The notes under the pieces: generated by a model | What the model saw: only the letters and a program-made list of their open reading frames with translations | Told to the model about the DNA's origin: nothing | Databases searched by the model: none | Translations under genes and position numbers: made by a program | In this document: positions 51,414-59,896 of the stretch, piece by piece | Position numbering within the stretch: position 1 is the first letter of the stretch | Layout of the letters: each line of letters opens with the position of its first letter | Source of the DNA: an uncultured Collinsella sp. | GTDB lineage: Bacteria; Actinomycetota; Coriobacteriia; Coriobacteriales; Coriobacteriaceae | Direction: 5' to 3' | DNA length: 64,000 nucleotides | Assembly (NCBI GenBank): GCA_900545605.1 | Contig: UQZL01000009.1 | Coordinates: forward strand, 1-64,000

Positions 51414-52418
51414 ATGAAAATCAATCACGCGATTCTGCATATCCTGGACTTTGACTCTGCCGTCAACGTTATGAGCCAGCGCGAGCTCGATATCGAGAGT
51501 CGTACCGTGCGCAACTTCGTGACCACACATCTGCGCCGCGCGCGTACCTCGGCCGACAACAAACGCGCCACGTTTGCCGAGAACTCCGCATTCGGCGGCG
51601 AGCTCAAGGGCTATTTCTTTGGCGATCGCGAGTTCGTGGACCTGTCGCAGCAGATTGCGGAGTTTATCTCCTCCGAGCTCACCAAAGCCGAGAAAGCCGA
51701 GTCCACCGACGTGCTCGTGGCCGATTTTGACGACGATGAGGATGCCCGCTGGTTCGCCGTGATGCTGCTGGGCTCCAAGCAGGCTTTTATGCACGAAGTG
51801 GGCCGCGAGGAGGGGGAGGTGCGCAACGACATCGCGCGCCACTACGCCATTCTGCCGAACCCCTCGCAAAAGGTGCCGAGCTATGCCATCGTGCGTGCGA
51901 GTACCATGGAGATCGGCTACGTGGACAAGAAGCGCAAGATTGCCGGCGAGGACCGTATGCTTATCCCTGATGGCCTGCTGCAGTGCGACACGGGCGTGTC
52001 GGGCAAGGAGGTCATCGACACCGTGACGCGTGTGGTCGAGGAAGTCGCCGAGGAGCACGGTGCCAACACGGCCGTAGCGCTCGCTAAGGTTAAGGCTGCC
52101 GTTGCCGAGAAGGTTGAGGATGACGAGGAACTGCCGCCTTGGGATATCGTCGATGAGGTCTTTGAGGACGAACCGGTTATCAAGGAGAGCGTGCGCGCGG
52201 CGCTGACCGAGGAGAAGGTGCCTGAGCGTGTGCCCGTGGAGCGCAAACAGGTCGAACGCGCGGCGGTGCGCAATCATAAGATCCGTACCGACACGGGTAT
52301 CGAGATCAGCTTCCCGGCCGAGATGGGTTCGAACTCCGAGTACATCGAGTTCGTCAATGAGCCCAACGGCCTCATCTCCATCGAGCTCAAGAATATCGGG
52401 TCAATTGAGAATCGATAA
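51414..52418 (+). CDS. nucleoid-associated protein (NdpA/DUF37kD family)
   Basis: A 334-residue protein of the 37-kDa nucleoid-associated family: MKINHAILHILDFDSAVNVM at the start and typical HYAILPNPSQKVPSYAIVRAS and FPAEMGSNSEYIEFVNEPNG near the end. The usual start MKIN- points to ATG 51414, with GGAA upstream, over ATG 51405. Family members bind DNA or the nucleoid; details are poorly known. An acidic stretch (DDDEDARWF) lies near residue 105. Confidence 0.85.
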   Translation: MKINHAILHILDFDSAVNVMSQRELDIESRTVRNFVTTHLRRARTSADNKRATFAENSAFGGELKGYFFGDREFVDLSQQIAEFISSELTKAEKAESTDVLVADFDDDEDARWFAVMLLGSKQAFMHEVGREEGEVRNDIARHYAILPNPSQKVPSYAIVRASTMEIGYVDKKRKIAGEDRMLIPDGLLQCDTGVSGKEVIDTVTRVVEEVAEEHGANTAVALAKVKAAVAEKVEDDEELPPWDIVDEVFEDEPVIKESVRAALTEEKVPERVPVERKQVERAAVRNHKIRTDTGIEISFPAEMGSNSEYIEFVNEPNGLISIELKNIGSIENR

Positions 52419-52443
52419 ACTGCGCTTGGACGCTGCAAAAATA

Positions 52444-52479
52444 AAGGCCGAAGCCCCGGATGAGGGCTTCGGCCTTTTT
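52444..52479 (+). terminator. terminator between the nucleoid protein and dapH
   Basis: AAGGCCGAAGCCC and GGGCTTCGGCCTT pair perfectly around a seven-base loop and end in TTTTT; the A-rich 5' side suggests action on both strands. Confidence 0.92.
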
Positions 52480-52520
52480 ACTTGGGGCTTAATACGCGGT
52501 TTGTCAAAACCGCGTAACTA

Positions 52521-53240
52521 TTAAAGTTGACGTAAGCCCTCTTCGAGGCCGGTCTTGCTGTCGGTCTTCTCGTCGCGCATCTTGATGGCGCGGGCGGGGA
52601 CACCGGCCACGACGGCGCCGGCGGGGACGTCCTCGACGCACACGGCGCCGGCGGCAACTACAGCACCCTTGCCCACGTGCACGCCTTCCAGGACCACGGC
52701 GTTTGCGCCGATCATGACATCGTCCTCGATGATGACGGGCGTGGCGCTGGCGGGCTCCACAACGCCTGCCAGCACGGTGCCGGCGCCGATGTGGCAGTTC
52801 TTGCCCACGGTGGCGCGACCGCCCAGCACGGCGCCCATATCGATCATGGAACCCTCGCCGATAACGGAGCCGATGTTGATGATGGCGCCCATCATGATGA
52901 CGGCACGGTCGCCAATCTCGACGCGGTCGCGGATGATCGCGCCCGGCTCGATGCGGGCGTTGATGCCCTTAAGGTCGAGCATGGGCACGGCGGAGTTGCG
53001 GCAATCGTTTTCAACGTCGTAGTAATCGATGGAATCGGCATTGGCGTCCAGGATGGTCTTGAGCTCGTCCCAGTCGCCAAAGACGGTCTTGCCGCGACGG
53101 CCGCCGTAGACATGTGCGTCGCCCCAGGCAACCTTCATGCCCGGCTTCTCGCGCACGTACAGCTTGACGGGCGTCTTTTTGGGCGCGGTGGCGATGTAGT
53201 TGATAATCTCCTGTGCATCCATCTCGGCTGCGTTGCTCAT
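52521..53240 (-). CDS. dapH: tetrahydrodipicolinate N-acetyltransferase
   Basis: Acetylates tetrahydrodipicolinate in the acetyl branch of diaminopimelate and lysine synthesis. The 239-residue protein has an N-terminal helical part (DAQEIINYIATAPKKTPVKLYV) and a left-handed beta-helix of hexapeptide repeats (VIMMGAIINIGSVIGEGSMI, CHIGAGTVLAGVVEP, GANAVVLEGVHVG). It is the last gene of the lysine operon; AGGAGA lies eight bases before the ATG. Confidence 0.95.
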   Translation of the reverse strand: MSNAAEMDAQEIINYIATAPKKTPVKLYVREKPGMKVAWGDAHVYGGRRGKTVFGDWDELKTILDANADSIDYYDVENDCRNSAVPMLDLKGINARIEPGAIIRDRVEIGDRAVIMMGAIINIGSVIGEGSMIDMGAVLGGRATVGKNCHIGAGTVLAGVVEPASATPVIIEDDVMIGANAVVLEGVHVGKGAVVAAGAVCVEDVPAGAVVAGVPARAIKMRDEKTDSKTGLEEGLRQL

Positions 53241-53279
53241 TTGCTATCTCTCCTTTGGGTGGATTCGGTTGATACCTGG

Positions 53280-54020
53280 TTAGGCAAACATGACCTTGTC
53301 GAACGTATAGAAGCCGGGTTCGCGGGTGACGAGCTTCTGCGCGGCTGCCAAGGCGCCGTTGACAAAGATCTGACGGCTCGTGGCGCGGTGGGTGAGCGTG
53401 ACCTCCTCGTCCTGGCCAAAGAAGCTCACCTCGTGCACGCCGGCGACGGTGCCGCCGCGCAGCGAGTGCATACCGATTTCCTTGGGATCGCGTGCTCCGC
53501 ACATGCCCTCGCGGCCATAGACGGGGTGGTAGCCTGCCTCGGGCTCGGCTTCGACGACGGCGTCGAGCAGTAGCTTGGCAGTGCCGCTGGGGGCGTCGAC
53601 CTTTTGGTTGTGGTGCGTCTCGACGATTTCGCAGTCAAAGCCGGGCAGCTCGCGTGTAGCCTGCGCTACCAGATGGCGCAGGGCTGCGATACCGATGGAG
53701 TAATTGCCCGAGTGCATAACGCGGGTGTTCTGGCCCAGCTCACGCAGGCGGTCCATCTGCTCGGGGGTGTAGCCTGTGGTGCCTGAGACCAACGCCGCGC
53801 CCGTGCGCTCGACATAGGCGACGACGGCGTCGAAGGTCGCGACGTTCGAGAAGTCGATGATGACGTCGGCAGCCGGTGCGTTCTCGAGCTCGCTCAAATC
53901 GAAGCCAATCTGGGCCACGATATCAAAAACGGGCTGCCCGGCGGCGTCGACAATGCCTTCGGCGGTAGTGCGGATGAGCGAGCCCATGCGGCCCGTTCCC
54001 ATAATGACGGTCTTAATCAA
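53280..54020 (-). CDS. dapB: 4-hydroxy-tetrahydrodipicolinate reductase
   Basis: NAD(P)H reduction step of diaminopimelate synthesis. The 246 residues have VIMGTGRMGSLIRTTA, VIIDFSNVATF, SGTTGYTPEQ, the catalytic EIVETHHNQKVDAPSGTA with His-His and Lys, and GREGMCGARDPKEIGMHSLRGG. It overlaps the end of the lysA-dapA frame by eight bases, so it is translationally coupled. Confidence 0.96.
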   Translation of the reverse strand: MIKTVIMGTGRMGSLIRTTAEGIVDAAGQPVFDIVAQIGFDLSELENAPAADVIIDFSNVATFDAVVAYVERTGAALVSGTTGYTPEQMDRLRELGQNTRVMHSGNYSIGIAALRHLVAQATRELPGFDCEIVETHHNQKVDAPSGTAKLLLDAVVEAEPEAGYHPVYGREGMCGARDPKEIGMHSLRGGTVAGVHEVSFFGQDEEVTLTHRATSRQIFVNGALAAAQKLVTREPGFYTFDKVMFA

Positions 54021-56322
54021 GTAGACCAGCTCCCTTCAGAGCATCGGTAAGTGCGGCTCGCGTGTCGTCTGCCATGGGGCACAGCGGCATACGGTAGTTT
54101 GCCTCGATCATGCCCATCTGGGCGAGCGCTTCCTTGACGGGGATGGGGTTGACCTCGCTAAAGAGGGCGTTGATGAGCGGCTGGCCGGCAATCTGGATAT
54201 CGCGGGCGCGCGCTACGTCGCCGTCCAGATAAGCGCGGCACATGTCGTGTACAAGCTGCGGCTGCACGTCGGCCCACACGCTGATGGTGCCCGAAGCGCC
54301 CAGGCTCATGAGCGGCACTGTGAGTGCATCCTCGCCCGAGTACATGCGGAAATCGTCGGACAGCAGGTGGGCGATCTTGGCCGCGTAGGCGACGTTGCCC
54401 GAGGCCTCCTTGATGCCCATGATGTTGGGGTGCGCGGCTAGGCGCTCTACGTTGCGCTCGCTGATACCGCAGCCGCAGCGGCCGGGGATGTTGTACAGGA
54501 TGCAGGGGATGTCAACGGCATCGGCGACGGTCTTAAAGTGCTGATAGATACCCTCTTCGTTGGACTTGTTGTAGTAGGGGGTAATGAGCAGCAGGCCGTC
54601 GGCTCCCAAGCCCTGGTAAGTAAGCGACTTGGTGAGCATGGTCTGCGTGGAGTTGGAGCCTGAGCCGGCGATGACGGGGACGCGTCCTGCAACATGCTTG
54701 ACCACGGCGGCGACGACGGAGTTGTCCTCGTCATCGGTCATCGTGGCGCTCTCGCCGGTGGTGCCCAGGGTGAGAATGGCGTCGGTGCCATTTTGCAAGT
54801 GGAAATCGATAAGGCGCTCGAGCGCGTCAAAGTCGACACTGCCGTCCTTTTTAAACGGCGTAACCAGGGCGACGATTGAGCCCTCGAGATTGCGGATGTC
54901 CATGTTCTTCTCCTTCGCCTCCGCGATCTGGATGCGTTTGTTCCATTGAGCTGCGACTGCCAGGCGCTCGTCTTGGGCGCGACGGCGGGCGCTTTCGGCG
55001 CGCGACTTGGCCAGCAGCTCTCGGCCGCACGGCAGCACGTCGAGCGTGGAAAAGTAATCGCCCGGGCGCTCGGCGCGGCGGATGAGGTCGGCCGCGCCAT
55101 CGGGGCGCAGCAGGACCTCGGCGGAGCGCAGACGTCCGTTGTAGTTGTAGCCCATGGAGTAGCCATGCGCACCGGTATCGTGGATTACAAGCAGGTCACC
55201 CATGTCGATATGCGGCAGCTCGCGGTCGATGGCGAACTTGTCGTTGTTTTCGCACAGGTTGCCCGTGATATCGTACGTGTTCGTGACGGGAGCTGCGGAC
55301 TTGTCGGGGCCACCCGGCTGGCCCATCACTGTAACGTGGTGGTAAGCGCCATACATGGCAGGACGAATGAGGTCGACGGCACTTGCGTCCACGCCGATAT
55401 AGTCTTTGTAGATCCGCTTTTCGTGAATGGCCTTGGTGACCAGGCACCCGTAGGGGCCCATCATAAAGCGGCCCATCTCGGTGCAGATCGCCACATCGCC
55501 CATGCCGGCGGGAACCAGGATCTCGTCGTAGGCCGCGTGTACACCCTCGCCGATGGCGTGGATGTCATTGGCCTGCTGCTCGGGCAGGTAGGGGATACCC
55601 ACACCGCCGGACAGATTGATAAAGGCGACATGTGCACCGGTCTCGCGCTCCAGGCGCACGGCAAGTTCAAAGAGGATTCGCGCGAGCTTGGGGTAGTAAT
55701 CGTTGGTGACGGTGTTGCTGGCAAGGAAGGCATGGATGCCAAAGTCCTCGGCGCCCTTGGCCTTGAGCATGCGGAAGGCATCAAAGAGCTGCTCGGTGGT
55801 CATGCCGTACTTGGAATCGCCCGGGTTGTCCATAATGCCGTTGGAAAGCTGGAACAGGCCGCCCGGGTTAAAACGGCAGCTCACCGTCTTGGGGATGGGT
55901 CCCGCGACGCGCTCGTAAAACTCAATGTGGCTGATATCGTCGAAGTTGACGATGGCGCCCAACTTGTCGGCAAGCTCAAAGTCTGCCGCCGGCGTGTCGT
56001 TGGACGAGAACATGATGTCATGGCCGGTGATGCCCAGCGAGCGGGCGATCATGAGCTCGGTATAGCTCGAGCAATCGCAGCCGCAGCCGTATTCGTTGAG
56101 AATTGAGATAAGGGCCGGGTTGGGGTTGGCCTTGACGGCAAAGTACTCCTTAAACCCCGGGTTCCACGCAAAGGCGTCGCGCACTTCTTGCATGTTGCGG
56201 CGGATACCCGCCTCGTCGTATAGATGAAACGGCGTGGGGAACTGCTCGACGATATGCTCGAGTGTCTCCTTGTCCACAAACGGCTGCTTGGCCGCATATG
56301 CCTCGTTGGGGGTCAATGCCAT
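54013..56322 (-). CDS. lysA-dapA: fused diaminopimelate decarboxylase / dihydrodipicolinate synthase
   Basis: One open frame of 769 residues. Residues 1-420 are a PLP-dependent LysA (FAVKANPNPALISIL with the PLP Lys, GIHAFLASNTVTNDYY, LSGGVGIPYLPEQ, YDITGNLCENNDKF); a basic, Ala-rich stretch of about 50 residues follows (SRAESARRRAQDERLAVAAQ); residues 474-769 are DapA (MDIRNLEGSIVALVTPFKKD, GTTGESATM, YNIPGRCGCGISE, and Schiff-base Lys in MGIKEASGN). The DapA part has its own ATG at 54903 with AAGGAGA eight bases before it, so free DapA (54013-54903) is probably made too. A lysine riboswitch lies upstream. The fusion could be functional or just loss of a stop. Confidence 0.9.
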   Translation of the reverse strand: MALTPNEAYAAKQPFVDKETLEHIVEQFPTPFHLYDEAGIRRNMQEVRDAFAWNPGFKEYFAVKANPNPALISILNEYGCGCDCSSYTELMIARSLGITGHDIMFSSNDTPAADFELADKLGAIVNFDDISHIEFYERVAGPIPKTVSCRFNPGGLFQLSNGIMDNPGDSKYGMTTEQLFDAFRMLKAKGAEDFGIHAFLASNTVTNDYYPKLARILFELAVRLERETGAHVAFINLSGGVGIPYLPEQQANDIHAIGEGVHAAYDEILVPAGMGDVAICTEMGRFMMGPYGCLVTKAIHEKRIYKDYIGVDASAVDLIRPAMYGAYHHVTVMGQPGGPDKSAAPVTNTYDITGNLCENNDKFAIDRELPHIDMGDLLVIHDTGAHGYSMGYNYNGRLRSAEVLLRPDGAADLIRRAERPGDYFSTLDVLPCGRELLAKSRAESARRRAQDERLAVAAQWNKRIQIAEAKEKNMDIRNLEGSIVALVTPFKKDGSVDFDALERLIDFHLQNGTDAILTLGTTGESATMTDDEDNSVVAAVVKHVAGRVPVIAGSGSNSTQTMLTKSLTYQGLGADGLLLITPYYNKSNEEGIYQHFKTVADAVDIPCILYNIPGRCGCGISERNVERLAAHPNIMGIKEASGNVAYAAKIAHLLSDDFRMYSGEDALTVPLMSLGASGTISVWADVQPQLVHDMCRAYLDGDVARARDIQIAGQPLINALFSEVNPIPVKEALAQMGMIEANYRMPLCPMADDTRAALTDALKGAGLLD

Positions 56323-56335
56323 GTCCCGTAAACCT

Positions 56336-56400
56336 CGCTATCCAGACGGCGCCATCTGCGCATCGAATCCGCATAGCGTGGACCCAATGTCCGGATAGCG
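56336..56400 (-). promoter_or_regulatory. expression platform of the lysine riboswitch
   Basis: On the minus strand CGCTATCCGGAC (56400-56389) can pair with GTCTGGATAGCG (56347-56336), just before GAGG and the lysA start. The CTATC here is also the 3' strand of aptamer helix P1, so the two pairings exclude each other. No T run follows, suggesting control of translation, but which state exposes the ribosome site was not resolved. Confidence 0.5.
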
Positions 56401-56550
56401 CTCCCGCATTGCTGCAGACAGTCCTGCGAGTGTTTCCCGCAGGCCCACCAGGCTGTTCGTGCCCGAAAAACCCAGTTCGGCGGGTTTCGCCTCCCCGCGG
56501 GGTCAAAGTCTGCCGACTCGCCCGCGGCTCTTCGTGCCCGCGCCTCTATC
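56394..56550 (-). promoter_or_regulatory. lysine riboswitch (L box)
   Basis: On the minus strand the leader contains the conserved L-box elements in order: GATAGAGGCGCG (P1/P2 start), GGGGAGGCGAAACCCGCCGA, CGGGCACGAACAG and AGGACTGTC, closing with CTATC that pairs back to GATAG. This matches the lysC leader type of Gram-positive bacteria. It lies 72 bases upstream of lysA and would repress the operon when lysine is plentiful. Confidence 0.85.
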
Positions 56551-56700
56551 AAGTGGTAAAGACCCTACCACGTTGCACTTTACCAAACAAGAGTATTCGT
56601 ATATAACGTTTAAAAAATGCAGCATCATGCTAGAAACGAGGGCGCCACAATCCTGCGTCACAATAGGTGACAACTGAGTTGCCCCATGAAAGGAATCCCC

Positions 56701-57888
56701 ATGACCGAGCTCCAAGAACTCCGTCGCTATCGTCGCGACCTGCATCGCATTCCGGAGCTCGACTTCGATCTTCCGCAAACTATCGCCTATATCGAGGGCG
56801 TGCTCGCTCCGCTTGCCTGCGAGGTGATCCATCCGTGCCCTAGTTGCGTGTGCGCTTTCTTCGACGCTGGCACGGGTGCCTCGCATGCCACGGCGATTCG
56901 TGCCGATATGGATGCGTTGCCTATTGCGGAGACGACGGGCGCCGCTTTTGCCTCGACGCATCCCGGCAAGATGCACGCGTGCGGCCACGACGGGCACATG
57001 GCTATGGCCCTCGCGGCGGCAACTTTTGTCGACCGTACGATTCGTGAGCAGCCGGGCGTTATTAAGCGCAACGTGCTTTTTGTGTTCCAGCCGGCCGAGG
57101 AAACAACCGGTGGCGCTAAGACGGTATGCGAGAGCGGCGTGTTCGAGCGCTACGGGGTCGACCGCATCTTTGGCTTTCACGTGTGGCCCGATCTTCCTGC
57201 CGGTACGCTGGCGAGCTGTCCCGGTCCGCTGCTGGCGCGCTCGAGCGAGACGCACATTCATATCCATGGCACGAGCATCCATATCGCCAAGACCTACGGC
57301 GTTCCAGTCGAGGAATCACATGACGCAGCGCTGGCGGCGGCAAAGTTTCTGGTTGCCGAGCGCGAGCTGATGGACGAGCTGGGTGCCGATGAGCCCTGCA
57401 TCGGTAAGTTTGGCCTGCTGCAGGCCGGCACCGTCTGCAATGCGGTGGCGGGGGAGGCCCATGTTGCCGGTAGCTTGCGTGTGTTTACGGACGCCATGTT
57501 CGACCGTGCGCGCGAGGGCGTACGCCGTGCGCTCGACGAGGCGTGCACCGCAACGGGCTGTACGTACGATCTCGACTTTGCCGAGGGCTATCCGCCAGTC
57601 GATAACGACCCCGAGTTGTTTGCCCACATTGCGCCTGCCTTGCCCGAGCTGCAACTTGTGGACGAGCCGCTGTTAATTGCCGAGGACTTTGCTTTCTATC
57701 AGCGCCATCTGCCGGGCGTGTTCTTCTTGCTGGGCACGGGCGTGCCAGAAGGACAAGAAAACCCGATCGACGCTGATGACTGCCCAGCCTATGCGATGAG
57801 CGCTCTGCATACCGATACCATGCTCTTTGACGAGGAGATTCTTCTCAAAGGCCTCGATGTCTACAAACGATTGCTTTTGCTTGACTAA
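56701..57888 (+). CDS. M20-family amidohydrolase, probable N-acetyldiaminopimelate deacetylase
   Basis: Metal-dependent deacetylase/amidohydrolase of 395 residues: RRDLHRIPELDFDLPQT, ADMDALPIAE, KMHACGHDGHMAMAL (metal His), FQPAEETTGGAKTV (Glu pair), FGFHVWPDLPAGTL and IAEDFAFYQRHLPGVFFLLG. It is transcribed away from the lysine operon that encodes DapH, so removal of the acetyl group from N-acetyl-LL-diaminopimelate is the likely role; hippurate hydrolase-like activity is the alternative. AAAGGA lies before ATG 56701; ATG 56686 is also in frame. Confidence 0.85.
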   Translation: MTELQELRRYRRDLHRIPELDFDLPQTIAYIEGVLAPLACEVIHPCPSCVCAFFDAGTGASHATAIRADMDALPIAETTGAAFASTHPGKMHACGHDGHMAMALAAATFVDRTIREQPGVIKRNVLFVFQPAEETTGGAKTVCESGVFERYGVDRIFGFHVWPDLPAGTLASCPGPLLARSSETHIHIHGTSIHIAKTYGVPVEESHDAALAAAKFLVAERELMDELGADEPCIGKFGLLQAGTVCNAVAGEAHVAGSLRVFTDAMFDRAREGVRRALDEACTATGCTYDLDFAEGYPPVDNDPELFAHIAPALPELQLVDEPLLIAEDFAFYQRHLPGVFFLLGTGVPEGQENPIDADDCPAYAMSALHTDTMLFDEEILLKGLDVYKRLLLLD

Positions 57889-57994
57889 GGCGCAAAGGAC
57901 TATTTGTTCTAGAAAACACGAACAAACGTACGATATAATAGAGATGTAAGTCTATAGAAACGTTTGACGTTACTAACGTAAGGCGATACTATGA

Positions 57995-58081
57995 TTGCAT
58001 CGTAATGAGCGCTATCGGGTCTGTTTTGAGTGGAGACAGGAGATGGCTTGGAATGTCGAAATCGTCGATTATCACAAGTGA
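57995..58081 (+). pseudogene. C-terminal remnant of a HigB toxin
   Basis: The frame reads NERYRVCFEWRQEMAWNVEI then VDYHK and stop, which is the end of RelE/HigB-type toxins. A TGA stands just upstream (57992-57994) and no N-terminal coding sequence precedes it. It overlaps the start of the intact antitoxin gene by 29 bases, the normal order of a higBA operon. Confidence 0.75.
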
Positions 58082-58394
58082 TGAGACTTCGGCCGATTTG
58101 CTGTCGCCGGTGACTCCTGGTGAGCTTCTCAAAGAGGAGTTTCTTGTTCCCATGGGCATTTCTCAATATCGCCTTGCGAAAGAGACTGGGATTCCGGCTC
58201 AGCGTATCGGGCAGATTGTCTTGGGAAAACGTCGCGTGACGGCCGACACCGACCTCCGTCTTTGCCGTTATTTTGGCCTGACGGATGGTTATTGGCTGCG
58301 CGCTCAGGTGGCGTTTGACCTTGAGGCCGAGAAAAGGCGGATCGAACCGGAACTCGACAAGATCGTTCCTGTTCAGCAGGCTATCGCACTGTAG
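58053..58394 (+). CDS. higA: HigA-family antitoxin (XRE regulator)
   Basis: A 113-residue DNA-binding protein: TPGELLKEEFLVPMGISQYRLAKETGIPAQRIGQIVLGKRRVTADTDLRLCRYFGLTDGYWLRAQVAFDLE is the classic HigA helix-turn-helix domain (about residues 22-90). AGGAGA lies nine bases before ATG 58053. The toxin upstream is reduced to its last 28 codons, so HigA here is an orphan antitoxin or a plain regulator. Confidence 0.88.
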   Translation: MSKSSIITSDETSADLLSPVTPGELLKEEFLVPMGISQYRLAKETGIPAQRIGQIVLGKRRVTADTDLRLCRYFGLTDGYWLRAQVAFDLEAEKRRIEPELDKIVPVQQAIAL

Positions 58395-58423
58395 TGCTCA
58401 AAGATGATGGGGGTGGCGCGGCG

Positions 58424-58747
58424 ATGAGGCGACGCCGACAGTCTGCCGTATATAGTCCGGGTGGATGCGGGTGCGGTTTGCTGCTGCTTCCGGTTATTGC
58501 TGTGAGCATTGGCGTGATGTTTGCGCTTGCCGGGCTTGCCGCGGCGGCGCTCGTGCTGTTTATCACTGCCATCGGCGTGACGATTTGGCTCTGCCGCAAT
58601 CGCGAGCAACGCCGTGCCGACGGTAAAACCAATGTCGGCTGGGTCGTCTTTCTGATCATTGCGTACCTGCTGAGTGCCAGCTACCTTGTTTTCTTTGTCC
58701 TGTTGATGATCAGTGCCTTTACCGGGGAATCCGTCACGGTGGGTTGA
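58424..58747 (+). CDS. small membrane protein with three helices
   Basis: A 107-residue protein, basic at the start (MRRRRQSAVYSPGG), with hydrophobic segments near residues 18-50 (long, LLLLPVIAVSIGVMFALAGL and on) and 76-100 (VVFLIIAYLLSASYLVFFVL). GGGGGTGG lies seven bases before ATG 58424; a GTG at 58394 overlapping the higA stop is the alternative. No family recognised. Confidence 0.65.
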   Translation: MRRRRQSAVYSPGGCGCGLLLLPVIAVSIGVMFALAGLAAAALVLFITAIGVTIWLCRNREQRRADGKTNVGWVVFLIIAYLLSASYLVFFVLLMISAFTGESVTVG

Positions 58748-58852
58748 TGCACTGCCAGCAGACGGTCGCGCGCAGTGCGTTTGCTCGGCGTTTGGATAAC
58801 TGCATTGGTCGTTTACCGCAGCCTTAGCTCTCAGCTAATGAATTCAAGTTCA

Positions 58853-58906
58853 ATCCTTCCTACGATGTGCTGTGTACCGGCACGGTAGCCGGATCGTAGG
58901 AAGGAT
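58853..58906 (+). promoter_or_regulatory. palindrome that covers the ribosome binding site of the FxLYD gene
   Basis: ATCCTTCCTACGAT (58853-58866) pairs perfectly with ATCGTAGGAAGGAT (58893-58906); the flanks pair three more bases with one bulged A, and a CCGGC/GCCGG hairpin forms the tip. The 3' arm contains AGGAAGG, the Shine-Dalgarno of the gene starting at 58912. Folded as RNA, it would block translation. Confidence 0.7.
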
Positions 58907-58911
58907 GAATA

Positions 58912-59355
58912 ATGGCAAAAGAGGGAAAGAAGCCAATCGGCAAGATTGTCCTAGGCATCATCGTAGTGCTGGTTATTGTCGGTGCCGTGGGCTCTATGGG
59001 CGGCAACTCAACCGATTCGTCTGCGAGCGATTCGGCAAAACCTGCCGAGACGACACAGCAGGCTAAGGAGCAAAAAGAACCGCAAGAACCGTATACCATT
59101 GCTGACGAGGCTGAAGACACTTCCAATCAGTTTACCTATAAGATCACGGGCACCCTGACCAATAACACGGACAAGGAAAAGAGCTACATTCAGATTGAAT
59201 ATGTTCTGTATGATGCCGATGGCAACCAGGTTGGAACGGCTCTTGCAAACACCAATCATCTGAAGGCGGGCGGCTCCTGGAAGTTCGAGGCGCTGGGTAC
59301 GGTGTCTCCCGACCAGGTTGCTAGCTGGGAGCGTTCGGACGTAAGCGGTTTCTAG
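58912..59355 (+). CDS. FxLYD-domain exported protein
   Basis: A 147-residue protein: positively charged start and one membrane helix or uncleaved signal (IVLGIIVVLVIVGAVGSM), a Ser/Asp/Glu/Gln-rich linker, and a C-terminal FxLYD-like beta domain (FTYKITGTLTNNTDKEKSYIQIEYVLYDADGNQVGTA, WKFEALG). It is probably anchored outside the membrane. Its translation may be controlled by the palindrome upstream. Same direction as the HTH and kinase genes after it. Confidence 0.82.
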   Translation: MAKEGKKPIGKIVLGIIVVLVIVGAVGSMGGNSTDSSASDSAKPAETTQQAKEQKEPQEPYTIADEAEDTSNQFTYKITGTLTNNTDKEKSYIQIEYVLYDADGNQVGTALANTNHLKAGGSWKFEALGTVSPDQVASWERSDVSGF

Positions 59356-59387
59356 CATGTTGCATGCACTGGGGGAGGTGAAGTCGT

Positions 59388-59810
59388 ATGTCCGATAAAA
59401 AGCTGACCGAGGAGTTGCTCAATGAGCTTCTCGATGCGCCGAACATCGATGGCTATATCAAAGAACACGACTTTGCCGCTCCGTCGCTTTCGAACTACCT
59501 GAAGCAGCTACTGCAGGAAAAGGGCTTGGAGCGCTCGCGCGTGGTTCGTATGGCCGATCTCAATGAGACCTTTGGGTATCAGATCTTTACCGGTGCGCGG
59601 CATCCGAGCCGCAATAAGGTGCTGCAGATTGCCTTTGCGATGGCGCTGACGCTCAAAGAGACCAACCGTGCGCTGACGGCTGCCGGGGTAAGCGTCCTTA
59701 ACTGCAAGGACCGCCGCGATGCGATTATCATCTTTTGTATCGATCGCGGGTGCAGCCTCCAAAAGGTCAACGAGGAGCTGTATCGCTTTGGCGAGGAGAC
59801 GGTGAGTTAG
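59388..59810 (+). CDS. HTH-type protein next to a Ser/Thr kinase
   Basis: A 140-residue protein whose middle part (LSNYLKQLLQEKGLERSRVVRMADLNETFGYQIFTGARHPSRNKVLQIAFAMALTLKETNRAL) is an XRE-like helix-turn-helix domain. The end (DAIIIFCIDRGCSLQKVNEELYRFGEE) is helical. GGGGAGG is ten bases before the ATG. It is followed 86 bases later by a membrane kinase gene; this HTH-kinase pairing recurs in gut Firmicutes and Coriobacteriia, so phosphorylation of this protein by the kinase is a reasonable guess. Confidence 0.8.
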   Translation: MSDKKLTEELLNELLDAPNIDGYIKEHDFAAPSLSNYLKQLLQEKGLERSRVVRMADLNETFGYQIFTGARHPSRNKVLQIAFAMALTLKETNRALTAAGVSVLNCKDRRDAIIIFCIDRGCSLQKVNEELYRFGEETVS

Positions 59811-59896
59811 CGGTTGATATCTGAGCTGGCGGAGCTGCCGAACAACGACGCAAACGAACGGGGCGCGGATGCCATGGGGTGTCTGCGCCCTGCGCT

